NCBI GenBank assembly: GCA_937952345.1
Contig: CALFYN010001184.1
Span: 1-5,552 of the forward strand
Reading direction: 5' to 3'
Length of the DNA: 5,552 nucleotides
Source: an uncultured Acidobacteriota bacterium
Lineage (GTDB): Bacteria; Acidobacteriota; Terriglobia; Bryobacterales; Bryobacteraceae
Below the pieces are notes generated by a model that saw nothing but the letters and a program-made list of their open reading frames with translations, made no database searches and had not been told where the DNA came from. Positions within the stretch are counted from its first letter, which is position 1; each line of letters starts with the position of its first letter. Shown here in pieces: positions 1 through 5,552 of this stretch. The position numbers and the translations under genes are program-made.

Positions 1-1684
1 CTCACAGAACCGGCAACTGGCGGGCGATCTGACGTGGACCAAGGGCCGGCACACGATCAAGACAGGGGCGAACATTCTGCGCTCGCAGAACAACATCTAC
101 AACATCCGTACGGAGATCGGCGCGTACACATTCAACGCCCGCTACACCACCGACGGGATGGCCGATTTTCTGCTGGGTATGGCGAGCCAGTACGCGTGGA
201 ATACACGGTTGCAGGTGGATCTACGATCCTGGAACCTCGGCTTTTATGTGCAAGACGATTGGAAATTGACCAACCGGCTGACGCTGAACCTGGGTCTGCG
301 CTACGAAGTGGTACTGCCGTTTCTGGACAAACGGGACCGGATGGGGATTTTCGACACCTATACGGATCCAGCCAATCCACGGCTGATCTTCGCCGGAGCG
401 GAGGGCAAGGACCGCTTCAACCGCGCGATGTATCACACCGATACAAACAACTGGATGCCGCGAATCGGGATGGCGTACAAGCTGACGGATCGGACGGTAT
501 TGCGCGCCGGTTACGGCATGTTCTACACGTATCTGGAGCCCTTTGGAGATGCGGAATACCTGATCGGGAACCCGCCCAATGCCTTTGGAGTCAATCTCGC
601 TTCCAGCCAGACGCAGCCGGCAGTGCTGCTGCGCAATGGGCCGCCGGAAGGTTCGCTGACATTGGCACGGGCGTCCGGGCTGACGTTTGTGTCCTACGAA
701 CGGCGCGCCGATCTGGGTTACGGCCAGCAATGGAATTTCAATATCCAGCGCGAGCTTGGGCAGGATTGGTTGCTGGAGACCGGCTACTCCGGATCGCGGG
801 GCGTACATTTGCTGATGCGCTTTGAGGACAATTTCTCGCCGCCGGGGACGGGCAATATCAACGCCAAACGCCCGTACCATCGGGCTGAGATACCGGGCAC
901 GGGGATTGTATCCTCGCCGCTGGGGCCCGTGCAGGGATATAAGAACAACGCCAACTCGTCCTATCACGCATGGGTGACGAAATTGGAGAAGCGCTTCTCA
1001 CAGGGTTTCACACTGCTGACATCGTATGGATGGTCGAAGACCATCGGCGACACTTGCGGGAACGCGGCGGCAGGGAATACCACCGGGTGTGGCTATCAGG
1101 ATACGCGCTTCCTGAATCTGGAAAGATCCGTCGATAACCAGGATGTGCCCCACCGGTTTGTGTTGAGCGGAATCTATGATCTGCCGGTTGGCCGGGGCCG
1201 CACGTTTGGCAGCAATATGAATCGCGTGGCCAATGCTGTGATCGGCGGCTGGTCGGCGGGGAGCATTGTGACATGGGCTTCGGGACGCCCGTACAGCCTT
1301 ACTGTACAGGGCAACCCCGCAAACACGGGAACGATCGGCGTAGTGAACCGGCCGAATGTCATCGGCGATCCCAACGCCGGAGAGCGATCTCTCAGCCGCG
1401 ATTTCAACACCGCCGCGTTCGCGCCCAATGCTCAGTTTCAAATCGGAAACCTGGGAAGAAACAGCGCGCGGCAGCGGAGTTTCTTTGGCTGGGATTTCTC
1501 CGCGATGAAGAATTTCTCACTGCGGGAGAACCTGGGTCTGCAGTTCCGCTTCGAAGCATTCCAATTTACGAACACTCCGCGCTTCGGCCAGGCGGGCAAT
1601 ACGCTGGGGACGAATAACTTCGGGCAGATCACCGGAGCCGATACGCCGCGGAATCTGCAACTGGGGTTGAAACTGATCTGGTAA
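1..1684 (+). CDS. TonB-dependent receptor-like outer-membrane protein (5' truncated)
   Basis: This is the C-terminal 560 residues of an outer-membrane beta-barrel. The frame is open from base 2 (base 1 ends a split codon) to TAA at 1682-1684, so the signal peptide, any carboxypeptidase-regulatory domain and the plug lie outside the window. The visible part has many alternating amphipathic strands, such as LGFYVQDDWKLTNRLTLNLGLRYE (described in pieces: a 'FYVQDDWK' strand, then 'LTLNLGLRYE'). Near the end it has the 'GRNS...FFGWDFSAMKNF' and 'RFEAFQFTNTPRFG' blocks common in acidobacterial Oar-like TonB-dependent receptors. It ends in an aromatic residue (LKLIW), the usual barrel C-terminus. 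Such proteins import or bind large substrates using TonB energy; the substrate cannot be told here. Two cysteines (visible residues 352 and 363) sit in a Gly/Asn-rich, probably extracellular loop. It converges with the hydrolase gene, 9 bp away, with no visible terminator between them. Confidence 0.88.
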   Translation, partial: SQNRQLAGDLTWTKGRHTIKTGANILRSQNNIYNIRTEIGAYTFNARYTTDGMADFLLGMASQYAWNTRLQVDLRSWNLGFYVQDDWKLTNRLTLNLGLRYEVVLPFLDKRDRMGIFDTYTDPANPRLIFAGAEGKDRFNRAMYHTDTNNWMPRIGMAYKLTDRTVLRAGYGMFYTYLEPFGDAEYLIGNPPNAFGVNLASSQTQPAVLLRNGPPEGSLTLARASGLTFVSYERRADLGYGQQWNFNIQRELGQDWLLETGYSGSRGVHLLMRFEDNFSPPGTGNINAKRPYHRAEIPGTGIVSSPLGPVQGYKNNANSSYHAWVTKLEKRFSQGFTLLTSYGWSKTIGDTCGNAAAGNTTGCGYQDTRFLNLERSVDNQDVPHRFVLSGIYDLPVGRGRTFGSNMNRVANAVIGGWSAGSIVTWASGRPYSLTVQGNPANTGTIGVVNRPNVIGDPNAGERSLSRDFNTAAFAPNAQFQIGNLGRNSARQRSFFGWDFSAMKNFSLRENLGLQFRFEAFQFTNTPRFGQAGNTLGTNNFGQITGADTPRNLQLGLKLIW

Positions 1685-1693
1685 CCGGATGGG

Positions 1694-2920
1694 TTATTGC
1701 AGAGCCTGGTAAACGGAGGTCAGGAACTTCGACTGGACGTCGGTGGCGTTGGGCATCAACTGCTCCATAAAGGTGATCACGAGGCCGCTTTCGGGATCCA
1801 CCTGGTAGCTGGTGCCGTAAGCGCCGCCCCACCCGAAGGCGCCGACGCCTGCCAGGCCCTTCGCTCCATAGCGCTCGTTGACATCGAAACCGTATCCGAA
1901 GCCGACACCGTTGGTGGAATGAAGTGTACCCGACTGATTGGTGTGCATGAGCATCGCCGTGCGCGGGGACAGGATGCGGACGCCGTCGATTTCGCCGCCG
2001 CGGCGAATGCATTCGAGGAAACGGGCGTAGTCGTGAGCCGTGGATGTGAGGCCGGCGCCCCCGGAAAAGCTCTTCCGCGGACCAGTGACATAGTGGCCCT
2101 GGCCTTTGGATCCCTCGGCGGCGCGCTTGTAACCCGTGGGGCCATCGCTTGCGTAGACAGCGGCGAGGCGGTCGCGGTCTTCGGGTTTGAGAAAGAAGCG
2201 CGTGTCCTTCATACCGAGCGGGCCCGTGATGCGCGTTTCCACGAACCTGTCGAAGGCCATGCCTGATGCCTTCTCGACAACGCAGCCGAGAATGTCCGTG
2301 TTATAGCCGTAAACGTATTTTTCCCCGGGCTGGGAAACGAACGGGAGCGTGCCCAGCCGCTCCATCGTGACGCAGACCGGTTCGTCTTTGTCGGCGGTGT
2401 ACCAGCCGTTGCCGGCGGCGGGGCCGAGCCCTTTTTCGCGGTAGGCGGCGGCGATGTGGAGGTCGTTGCCGTAGGAGATGCCGGCGGTGTGGGTCAGCAG
2501 ATCGTGGATGGTGATGGGGCGTTTGGCGGGGATGATGTTTCCGCCGGCGTCGGCGACGGTGGTCTTTTTGAAGGTGGGGATGAAGTTGCCGACTGGCTCG
2601 GTGAGGCCGATCTTGCCCTCTTCGACCAGAATGAGGATGGCAGCGCTCGTGATGGCCTTCGATTGCGAGGCGATGCGGAAGATGGTGTTCGGCTGCATGC
2701 GGCGCCCGGACTCTTTATCGGCCCAGCCGACGGCTCGCTGGTAAACGGGGGTCCCGTCACGGAGGACGAGAGCGACGGCGCCGGGGATGCGGTTTTCCTG
2801 GACGTAGCGATCGAGCAGCGCGTCGATGCGGGCCAGACGCGGGGTGGAGACGGTAAGCGCGGATTGCGCGCTGAGGAAGGCAGGAATGAGGGCGAAGCTG
2901 AAGAAGAGTTGTCGGGTCAC
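1694..2920 (-). CDS. Exported serine hydrolase, beta-lactamase/family VIII esterase fold
   Basis: A complete 408-residue serine hydrolase of the class C beta-lactamase-related family, which includes EstB-type esterases and DD-peptidases. Residues 1-20 form a signal peptide (Arg3, a hydrophobic stretch rich in Phe/Leu, then LSA-QSA), so it is probably periplasmic. Motif one is S85-Q-S-K88 (nucleophile and general base) in 'FRIASQSKAI'. 'LLTHTAG' follows at 141-147. Tyr204 in 'YGYNTDILG' lines up with the catalytic Tyr of EstB by its spacing to the Leu-Gly at 211-212. The third motif is W364-G-G in 'FGWGGAYGT', as in family VIII esterases, not the KTG of true beta-lactamases. An esterase or peptidase role is therefore likelier than antibiotic resistance; the substrate is unknown. 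The start is GTG (2918-2920): it gives a proper signal peptide, and I see no in-frame ATG, GTG or TTG in the roughly 60 bases upstream. No Shine-Dalgarno sequence is visible. It is divergent from the STT3 gene and convergent with the receptor gene. Confidence 0.92.
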   Translation of the reverse strand: MTRQLFFSFALIPAFLSAQSALTVSTPRLARIDALLDRYVQENRIPGAVALVLRDGTPVYQRAVGWADKESGRRMQPNTIFRIASQSKAITSAAILILVEEGKIGLTEPVGNFIPTFKKTTVADAGGNIIPAKRPITIHDLLTHTAGISYGNDLHIAAAYREKGLGPAAGNGWYTADKDEPVCVTMERLGTLPFVSQPGEKYVYGYNTDILGCVVEKASGMAFDRFVETRITGPLGMKDTRFFLKPEDRDRLAAVYASDGPTGYKRAAEGSKGQGHYVTGPRKSFSGGAGLTSTAHDYARFLECIRRGGEIDGVRILSPRTAMLMHTNQSGTLHSTNGVGFGYGFDVNERYGAKGLAGVGAFGWGGAYGTSYQVDPESGLVITFMEQLMPNATDVQSKFLTSVYQALQ

Positions 2921-2930
2921 AATAGGGTAA

Positions 2931-2936
2931 ATCGTA
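2931..2936 (-). promoter_or_regulatory. Possible -10 element for the serine hydrolase gene
   Basis: On the minus strand this reads TACGAT, matching TATAAT at four of six positions. It ends 10 bases before the GTG start codon. No good -35 box is seen at 16-18 bases, only weak TTCGCC-like sequence. If used, the transcript would begin within a few bases of the start codon, which fits the absence of a Shine-Dalgarno sequence. This is a weak prediction from one short motif. Confidence 0.2.
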
Positions 2937-2980
2937 ACATGGCGCCCACCAGGCGAATGGTTAGGGGATGATGCACCGCG

Positions 2981-2989
2981 TGGTAGGCT
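2981..2989 (+). promoter_or_regulatory. Possible extended -10 element for the STT3-like gene
   Basis: The sequence TGGTAGGCT fits the extended -10 pattern TGnTAnnnT and ends 11 bases before the ATG at 3001. A poor -35 (TTAGGG, 2961-2966) lies 17 bases upstream of the hexamer. A start of transcription around 2995-2996 would leave a leader of only about five bases, so the mRNA would be nearly leaderless. No clear Shine-Dalgarno sequence is present. The call rests on a short motif match. Confidence 0.22.
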
Positions 2990-3000
2990 GAACTATCGCC

Positions 3001-5019
3001 ATGCCCACCGTGCGTATGTACACTTGGTTAGGTGCGGTCTGTCTCCTGTCGTTTCTGTGGCGGGTGTGGATTCCGTGGTCGTTCACCTTCGCGCGGGATC
3101 GCGTCAATTTTCAAGACGTCGACACCTATTATCATGTGCGGCTGATGGAAAATTTTCTGGCCCACCCGCCGGTTGTGCCCGGTGTGGATCCTTACCTGGC
3201 CGGCCCGGAAACCGGACCGATTCCAACGGCTCCCTTTTTCACCATGCTACTGGGTGTCGCGGGATGGGTTTTGCCGTTCTCCGCGCACAGCGTCGCGGCG
3301 CTGGCCAGTCCGGTGCTGGGGGCAATGATCCCCGCCGTGGTGTTTTTCCTGGTGCGCCGAATGAGCACGCCGCCGATTGCCCTGCTGGCGGCGGCAATCA
3401 CCGGGATACTGCCCGGGGTGTTTCTGCGCGTCAGCCAATTGGGTAGTCCAGACCAGCACGTTGCCGAAAGCTTGTTGGCCATCCTGGCGCTCGCTTTGCT
3501 TTTGCAGGGCCGGGGGATTCTGGCGGGAATCGTCCTAGGGGCATACTTGCTGAATTGGGTGGGCGGCGCGTTCTGGATTGGACTGCTGCTGATCGCGATA
3601 TTTGTGGAGTGCGCGATCCTGGCTCGCCAGGGGCAGGATTATAAGCCTATGGCGCAACAAGCGCTGATCATGGGGGGCATCGGGCTGGTGCTGTTTCTGC
3701 CCTACCGGCAGATTCTTTGGGGCAGGTACACGATCGCCGCTTCGGTTGCTGCGCTGCTGGCATTGGGCTACTTCCTGCTTCTGGCGGGGAAGAAATTATA
3801 CAAAAGACAGTTCGTGGCGCTGAAGGTGGGGCCTGCCATCGCCGGTTGGATTGTGCTGAGTGTCGTCGATCCTCCGTTCTGGGGGCCAATGACCGCCGAG
3901 ATCGGCAATTTCCTGCGTCCCACGGGATGGCGGCTGCATGTGGTGGAACTAAAGCCGCTGTTCTATTTCACCGATGAATTCTCCACCCGTGCAGCCACAT
4001 TCCACTATGGGTGCGCCATTTTCCTGGCAATGGCCGGAATGGCGCTGTTCTGGCACCGGGTTTTGGTTTCGAAACCGGTTGCGGGGATGCCCGCGCTGCT
4101 CACCGTGGGCACGCTGCTGCTGTTGGCGACGCTGGCGCAGAACCGCATGGGGTACTATCTGGCGCCGTTTGTGGCGATCTTCACGGCGCTGCTTGCAGGC
4201 GAATACATCAAGCGATTCCGATGGCCCGTGATCGCGGTGCTTGCCTTGGGTGTGGCTTATCCTTGCGTCGAAGGAGGCTTGCGTGTCCTGCGGCGCGATG
4301 CATCGCCACGGGGAGACTGGCAGGCTGCCATGGAGTGGATACGTAAGAATACGCCGGAACCGTTCGGCGATGCAGGTTACTACTACGCGCGCTACGAGGC
4401 TCCGCCGCGGCGGCCGGACTACACGGTGCTTTCCTGGTGTGACTATGGGTACCTCATCAATACGCTCGGGCGGCGGGTGCCGGCAACCAATCCGACACAA
4501 GCGCAGGCCTTTCGTGCGGCGCGGTTCTTTACAGCCGAGCAGGAAGAGGATGCGCTGGAAATTGCTGGGCGACTGTGGTCGCGCTACGTCGTTGTCGGAG
4601 CTGAGTTGCCGTTTTCGCCGATGTTCGACGGGAACAAGATCGGCACGATGATCGACTGGGCGGGAAAAGACATTCGCCGGTACGTCTTGCGGCTGAACTA
4701 CAATGGACGGCCGATATCGCTGTATACTCCGGAGTACTTTCGAACAATGACCGCGCGTCTCTATCTGTTCGATGGCCAGGCGGCTCAGGACACGAATGTG
4801 CACGTGGTGGAGGAACTCAACGGCAACGTGGTCAGCGTGCGGAAGTTCTCCAGTTATTCAGAAGCAAAGCTTGCCTTGCGCGGGCCGCAGTTTCACATTG
4901 TGAGCACGAGCTTCGATGAGAGCTGTGTTCCAGTGCCGGCACTGGAGAAGATTGTGCAGCGGAGTGTTTTCAGCGAGTACGGGACGGGCGCGGTGAAGGT
5001 GTACGAGGTGTTGCCGTAA
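3001..5019 (+). CDS. STT3-family oligosaccharyltransferase (AglB/PglB-like)
   Basis: A complete 672-residue membrane glycosyltransferase (GT-C fold) predicted to move a glycan from a polyprenyl-(pyro)phosphate carrier to Asn in N-x-S/T sites on the outer face of the inner membrane. About 13 hydrophobic segments fill residues 8-424; a soluble domain follows. Motifs in order: D39-V-D41 before 'TYYH' in the first outer loop; D151-Q-H153-V-A-E after 'QLGSP'; E316 in 'HVVELKPL', at the place of the TIXE/SVSE glutamate; R382 in 'QNRMGYY'; W479-C-D-Y-G, a variant of WWDYG; and D543-x-x-K546-x-x-x-M550-I551, the DK motif. The D-x-H and DK forms are those of archaeal and eukaryotic enzymes; C. jejuni PglB has D-x-D and an MI motif. 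Length is close to PglB (about 713) and yeast Stt3 (about 718). ATG 3001 is the first possible start, since TGA at 2989-2991 closes the frame upstream. No glycan-assembly genes adjoin it. Activity and donor are inferred, not shown. Confidence 0.9.
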   Translation: MPTVRMYTWLGAVCLLSFLWRVWIPWSFTFARDRVNFQDVDTYYHVRLMENFLAHPPVVPGVDPYLAGPETGPIPTAPFFTMLLGVAGWVLPFSAHSVAALASPVLGAMIPAVVFFLVRRMSTPPIALLAAAITGILPGVFLRVSQLGSPDQHVAESLLAILALALLLQGRGILAGIVLGAYLLNWVGGAFWIGLLLIAIFVECAILARQGQDYKPMAQQALIMGGIGLVLFLPYRQILWGRYTIAASVAALLALGYFLLLAGKKLYKRQFVALKVGPAIAGWIVLSVVDPPFWGPMTAEIGNFLRPTGWRLHVVELKPLFYFTDEFSTRAATFHYGCAIFLAMAGMALFWHRVLVSKPVAGMPALLTVGTLLLLATLAQNRMGYYLAPFVAIFTALLAGEYIKRFRWPVIAVLALGVAYPCVEGGLRVLRRDASPRGDWQAAMEWIRKNTPEPFGDAGYYYARYEAPPRRPDYTVLSWCDYGYLINTLGRRVPATNPTQAQAFRAARFFTAEQEEDALEIAGRLWSRYVVVGAELPFSPMFDGNKIGTMIDWAGKDIRRYVLRLNYNGRPISLYTPEYFRTMTARLYLFDGQAAQDTNVHVVEELNGNVVSVRKFSSYSEAKLALRGPQFHIVSTSFDESCVPVPALEKIVQRSVFSEYGTGAVKVYEVLP

Positions 5020-5034
5020 GAGGGAGTGACAGAA

Positions 5035-5111
5035 TGGTGCGCCCGGAAAGATTCGAACTTCCGACCTTCTGGTTCGTAGCCAGACGCTCTATCCAACTGA
5101 GCTACGGGCGC
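5035..5111 (-). tRNA. tRNA-Arg (anticodon ACG), CCA encoded
   Basis: Read on the minus strand, this folds as a full cloverleaf. The seven-pair acceptor stem is GCGCCCG with CGGGCGC, with discriminator A and an encoded CCA (5037-5035). The D-arm stem is GCTC/GAGC with loop AGTTGGATA. The anticodon stem is TCTGG/CCAGA around loop CTACGAA, placing ACG at 5077-5075. The variable loop is AGGTC, and the T-arm is GGAAG-TTCGAAT-CTTTC with one G-U pair. Anticodon ACG reads CGN arginine codons; in bacteria its A34 is normally changed to inosine by TadA. The CCA end lies 15 bp from the stop codon of the STT3-like gene, on the opposite strand. The 5' end lies 56 bp after the peroxiredoxin stop, so it may also receive read-through from that gene. 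Confidence 0.97.
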
Positions 5112-5130
5112 ACACTGACGGGCAGTTTTT

Positions 5131-5160
5131 AATTTAGCATGGGGGTGCGCGGAGAGGCAA
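5131..5160 (-). promoter_or_regulatory. Probable sigma-70-type promoter for tRNA-Arg
   Basis: On the minus strand, TTGCCT (5160-5155) and TAAATT (5136-5131) are separated by 18 bases, a workable -35/-10 pair. They sit in the 56-bp gap between the peroxiredoxin stop and the tRNA. The -10 lies in the only AT-rich patch of the area and would start transcription about a dozen bases before the mature tRNA 5' end, a usual distance for tRNA genes. An assignment by eye only. Confidence 0.4.
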
Positions 5161-5167
5161 ACTCCGT

Positions 5168-5552
5168 TCAGCTTTGGAGCGCTTCCATGACTTGCGTGGC
5201 GTGTCCGGCGGGCTTTACTTTGGGGAAGACTTTGCGGATCCTGCCGTCGGGGCCGATGACAAAAGTGGTTCGCTCAATGCCCATGTATTTCTTGCCGTAC
5301 ATGCTCTTTTCAACCCAGACTCCGTAGGCTTCGGCGACGGCGTGGTCCGTGTCGCAGAGGAGATGGAACGGGAGGCCGTATTTCTTGCGGAATTTGGCTT
5401 GGGCTTTGGGTGTGTCGGGAGAGATGCCGAGGATAACGGCGTTGACTCCGGTGAAGTTTGGCATGGCGTCACGGAACTCGCAAGCTTCTGTGGTGCAGCC
5501 CGGAGTGTCGGCCTTGGGATAGAAGTAAAGGACGACGTTTTGGCCTTTGAGG
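5168..5552 (-). CDS. bcp: Peroxiredoxin, Bcp/PrxQ type (5' truncated)
   Basis: This is the C-terminal 127 residues of a thioredoxin-fold thiol peroxidase that reduces H2O2 and organic hydroperoxides in the cytoplasm, normally recharged by thioredoxin. The gene is on the minus strand, ends in TGA (5170-5168) and runs off the right edge; about 25-30 N-terminal residues, including the start, are missing by comparison with E. coli Bcp (156 residues). The frame continues upstream of the internal ATG at 5464, so that ATG is not the start. Visible landmarks are 'VVLYFYPKADTPGCT' with the peroxidatic Cys at visible residue 19 (TPGC), the resolving Cys five residues later (CTTEAC, residue 24), 'LGISPD', 'YGVWVEKSMYGKKY', and the conserved active-site Arg in 'ERTTFVIG' (residue 94). 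Both Cys are present, so this is an atypical two-Cys PrxQ. No U-tract terminator follows, only a short 5-bp hairpin. Confidence 0.95.
   Translation of the reverse strand, partial: LKGQNVVLYFYPKADTPGCTTEACEFRDAMPNFTGVNAVILGISPDTPKAQAKFRKKYGLPFHLLCDTDHAVAEAYGVWVEKSMYGKKYMGIERTTFVIGPDGRIRKVFPKVKPAGHATQVMEALQS

Noticed and set aside
34..825. Long open frame on the plus strand (263 codons) inside the receptor region
   Set aside because: It lies over the receptor frame, and its translation is Arg/Gly/Ala-rich without any recognisable fold, as expected of a shifted frame in GC-rich DNA.
221..967. Minus-strand frame of 248 codons
   Set aside because: Antisense to the strongly supported receptor barrel strands; no domain or start signal seen.
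1685..1693. Possible bidirectional terminator between the convergent receptor and hydrolase genes
   Set aside because: The 9-base gap and nearby bases form no convincing stem with a T-tract.
1694..2920. Reading the serine hydrolase as a true antibiotic-resistance beta-lactamase
   Set aside because: The third motif is WGG and not KTG, and the Tyr motif fits EstB-like esterases better; no resistance context is present.
2456..2971. Plus-strand frame of 171 codons over the hydrolase 5' region
   Set aside because: It is the complement of the signal-peptide and SxxK region; an acidic Gly/Asp-rich translation typical of an antisense shadow.
3949..4803. Minus-strand frame of 284 codons inside the STT3-like gene
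   Set aside because: It overlaps the WxDYG and DK motif region on the opposite strand; rich in Arg/His/Gln with no recognisable domain.
5150..5166. Hairpin CGGAG/CTCCG with a 7-base loop as a terminator after the peroxiredoxin gene
   Set aside because: The stem is only 5 bp and there is no T-run on either side, so it does not qualify as an intrinsic terminator.

Overview
The window is GC-rich and gene-dense, and looks like the chromosome of an acidobacterium, probably near the Solibacter/Bryobacter group. The clue is the first gene: a large TonB-dependent-receptor-like protein of the Oar-like/carboxypeptidase-regulatory type that is greatly expanded in Acidobacteria. This placement is inferred from protein style only, because the window holds no phylogenetic marker.

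Layout from left to right. (1) The 3' part of a TonB-dependent receptor gene (+), open at the left edge and ending at 1684. (2) Convergent to it after a 9-bp gap, a complete exported serine hydrolase of the beta-lactamase/esterase family VIII type (-, 1694-2920). (3) An 80-bp divergent intergenic region with possible weak promoter elements facing both ways. (4) A complete 672-residue membrane protein (+, 3001-5019) that I identify as an STT3-family oligosaccharyltransferase. (5) A complete tRNA-Arg(ACG) gene (-, 5035-5111) with an encoded CCA end. (6) The 3' part of a Bcp/PrxQ peroxiredoxin gene (-), open at the right edge. No stretch above 300 bases lacks a gene. I see no mobile element, CRISPR array or rRNA.

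The most interesting gene is the STT3 homologue. It carries the full set of catalytic motifs, in the form known from archaeal AglB and eukaryotic STT3 (D-x-H second motif, DxxKxxxMI helix motif) rather than Campylobacter PglB. The Ser/Thr-recognition motif is WCDYG instead of WWDYG. No glycan-assembly gene lies next to it, so its lipid-linked donor must be made elsewhere. If active, it would give this bacterium general N-glycosylation of exported proteins. The neighbouring receptor and hydrolase are both exported and contain N-x-S/T sites, but nothing in the sequence shows they are substrates. Otherwise the genes look like unrelated neighbours and not one operon.
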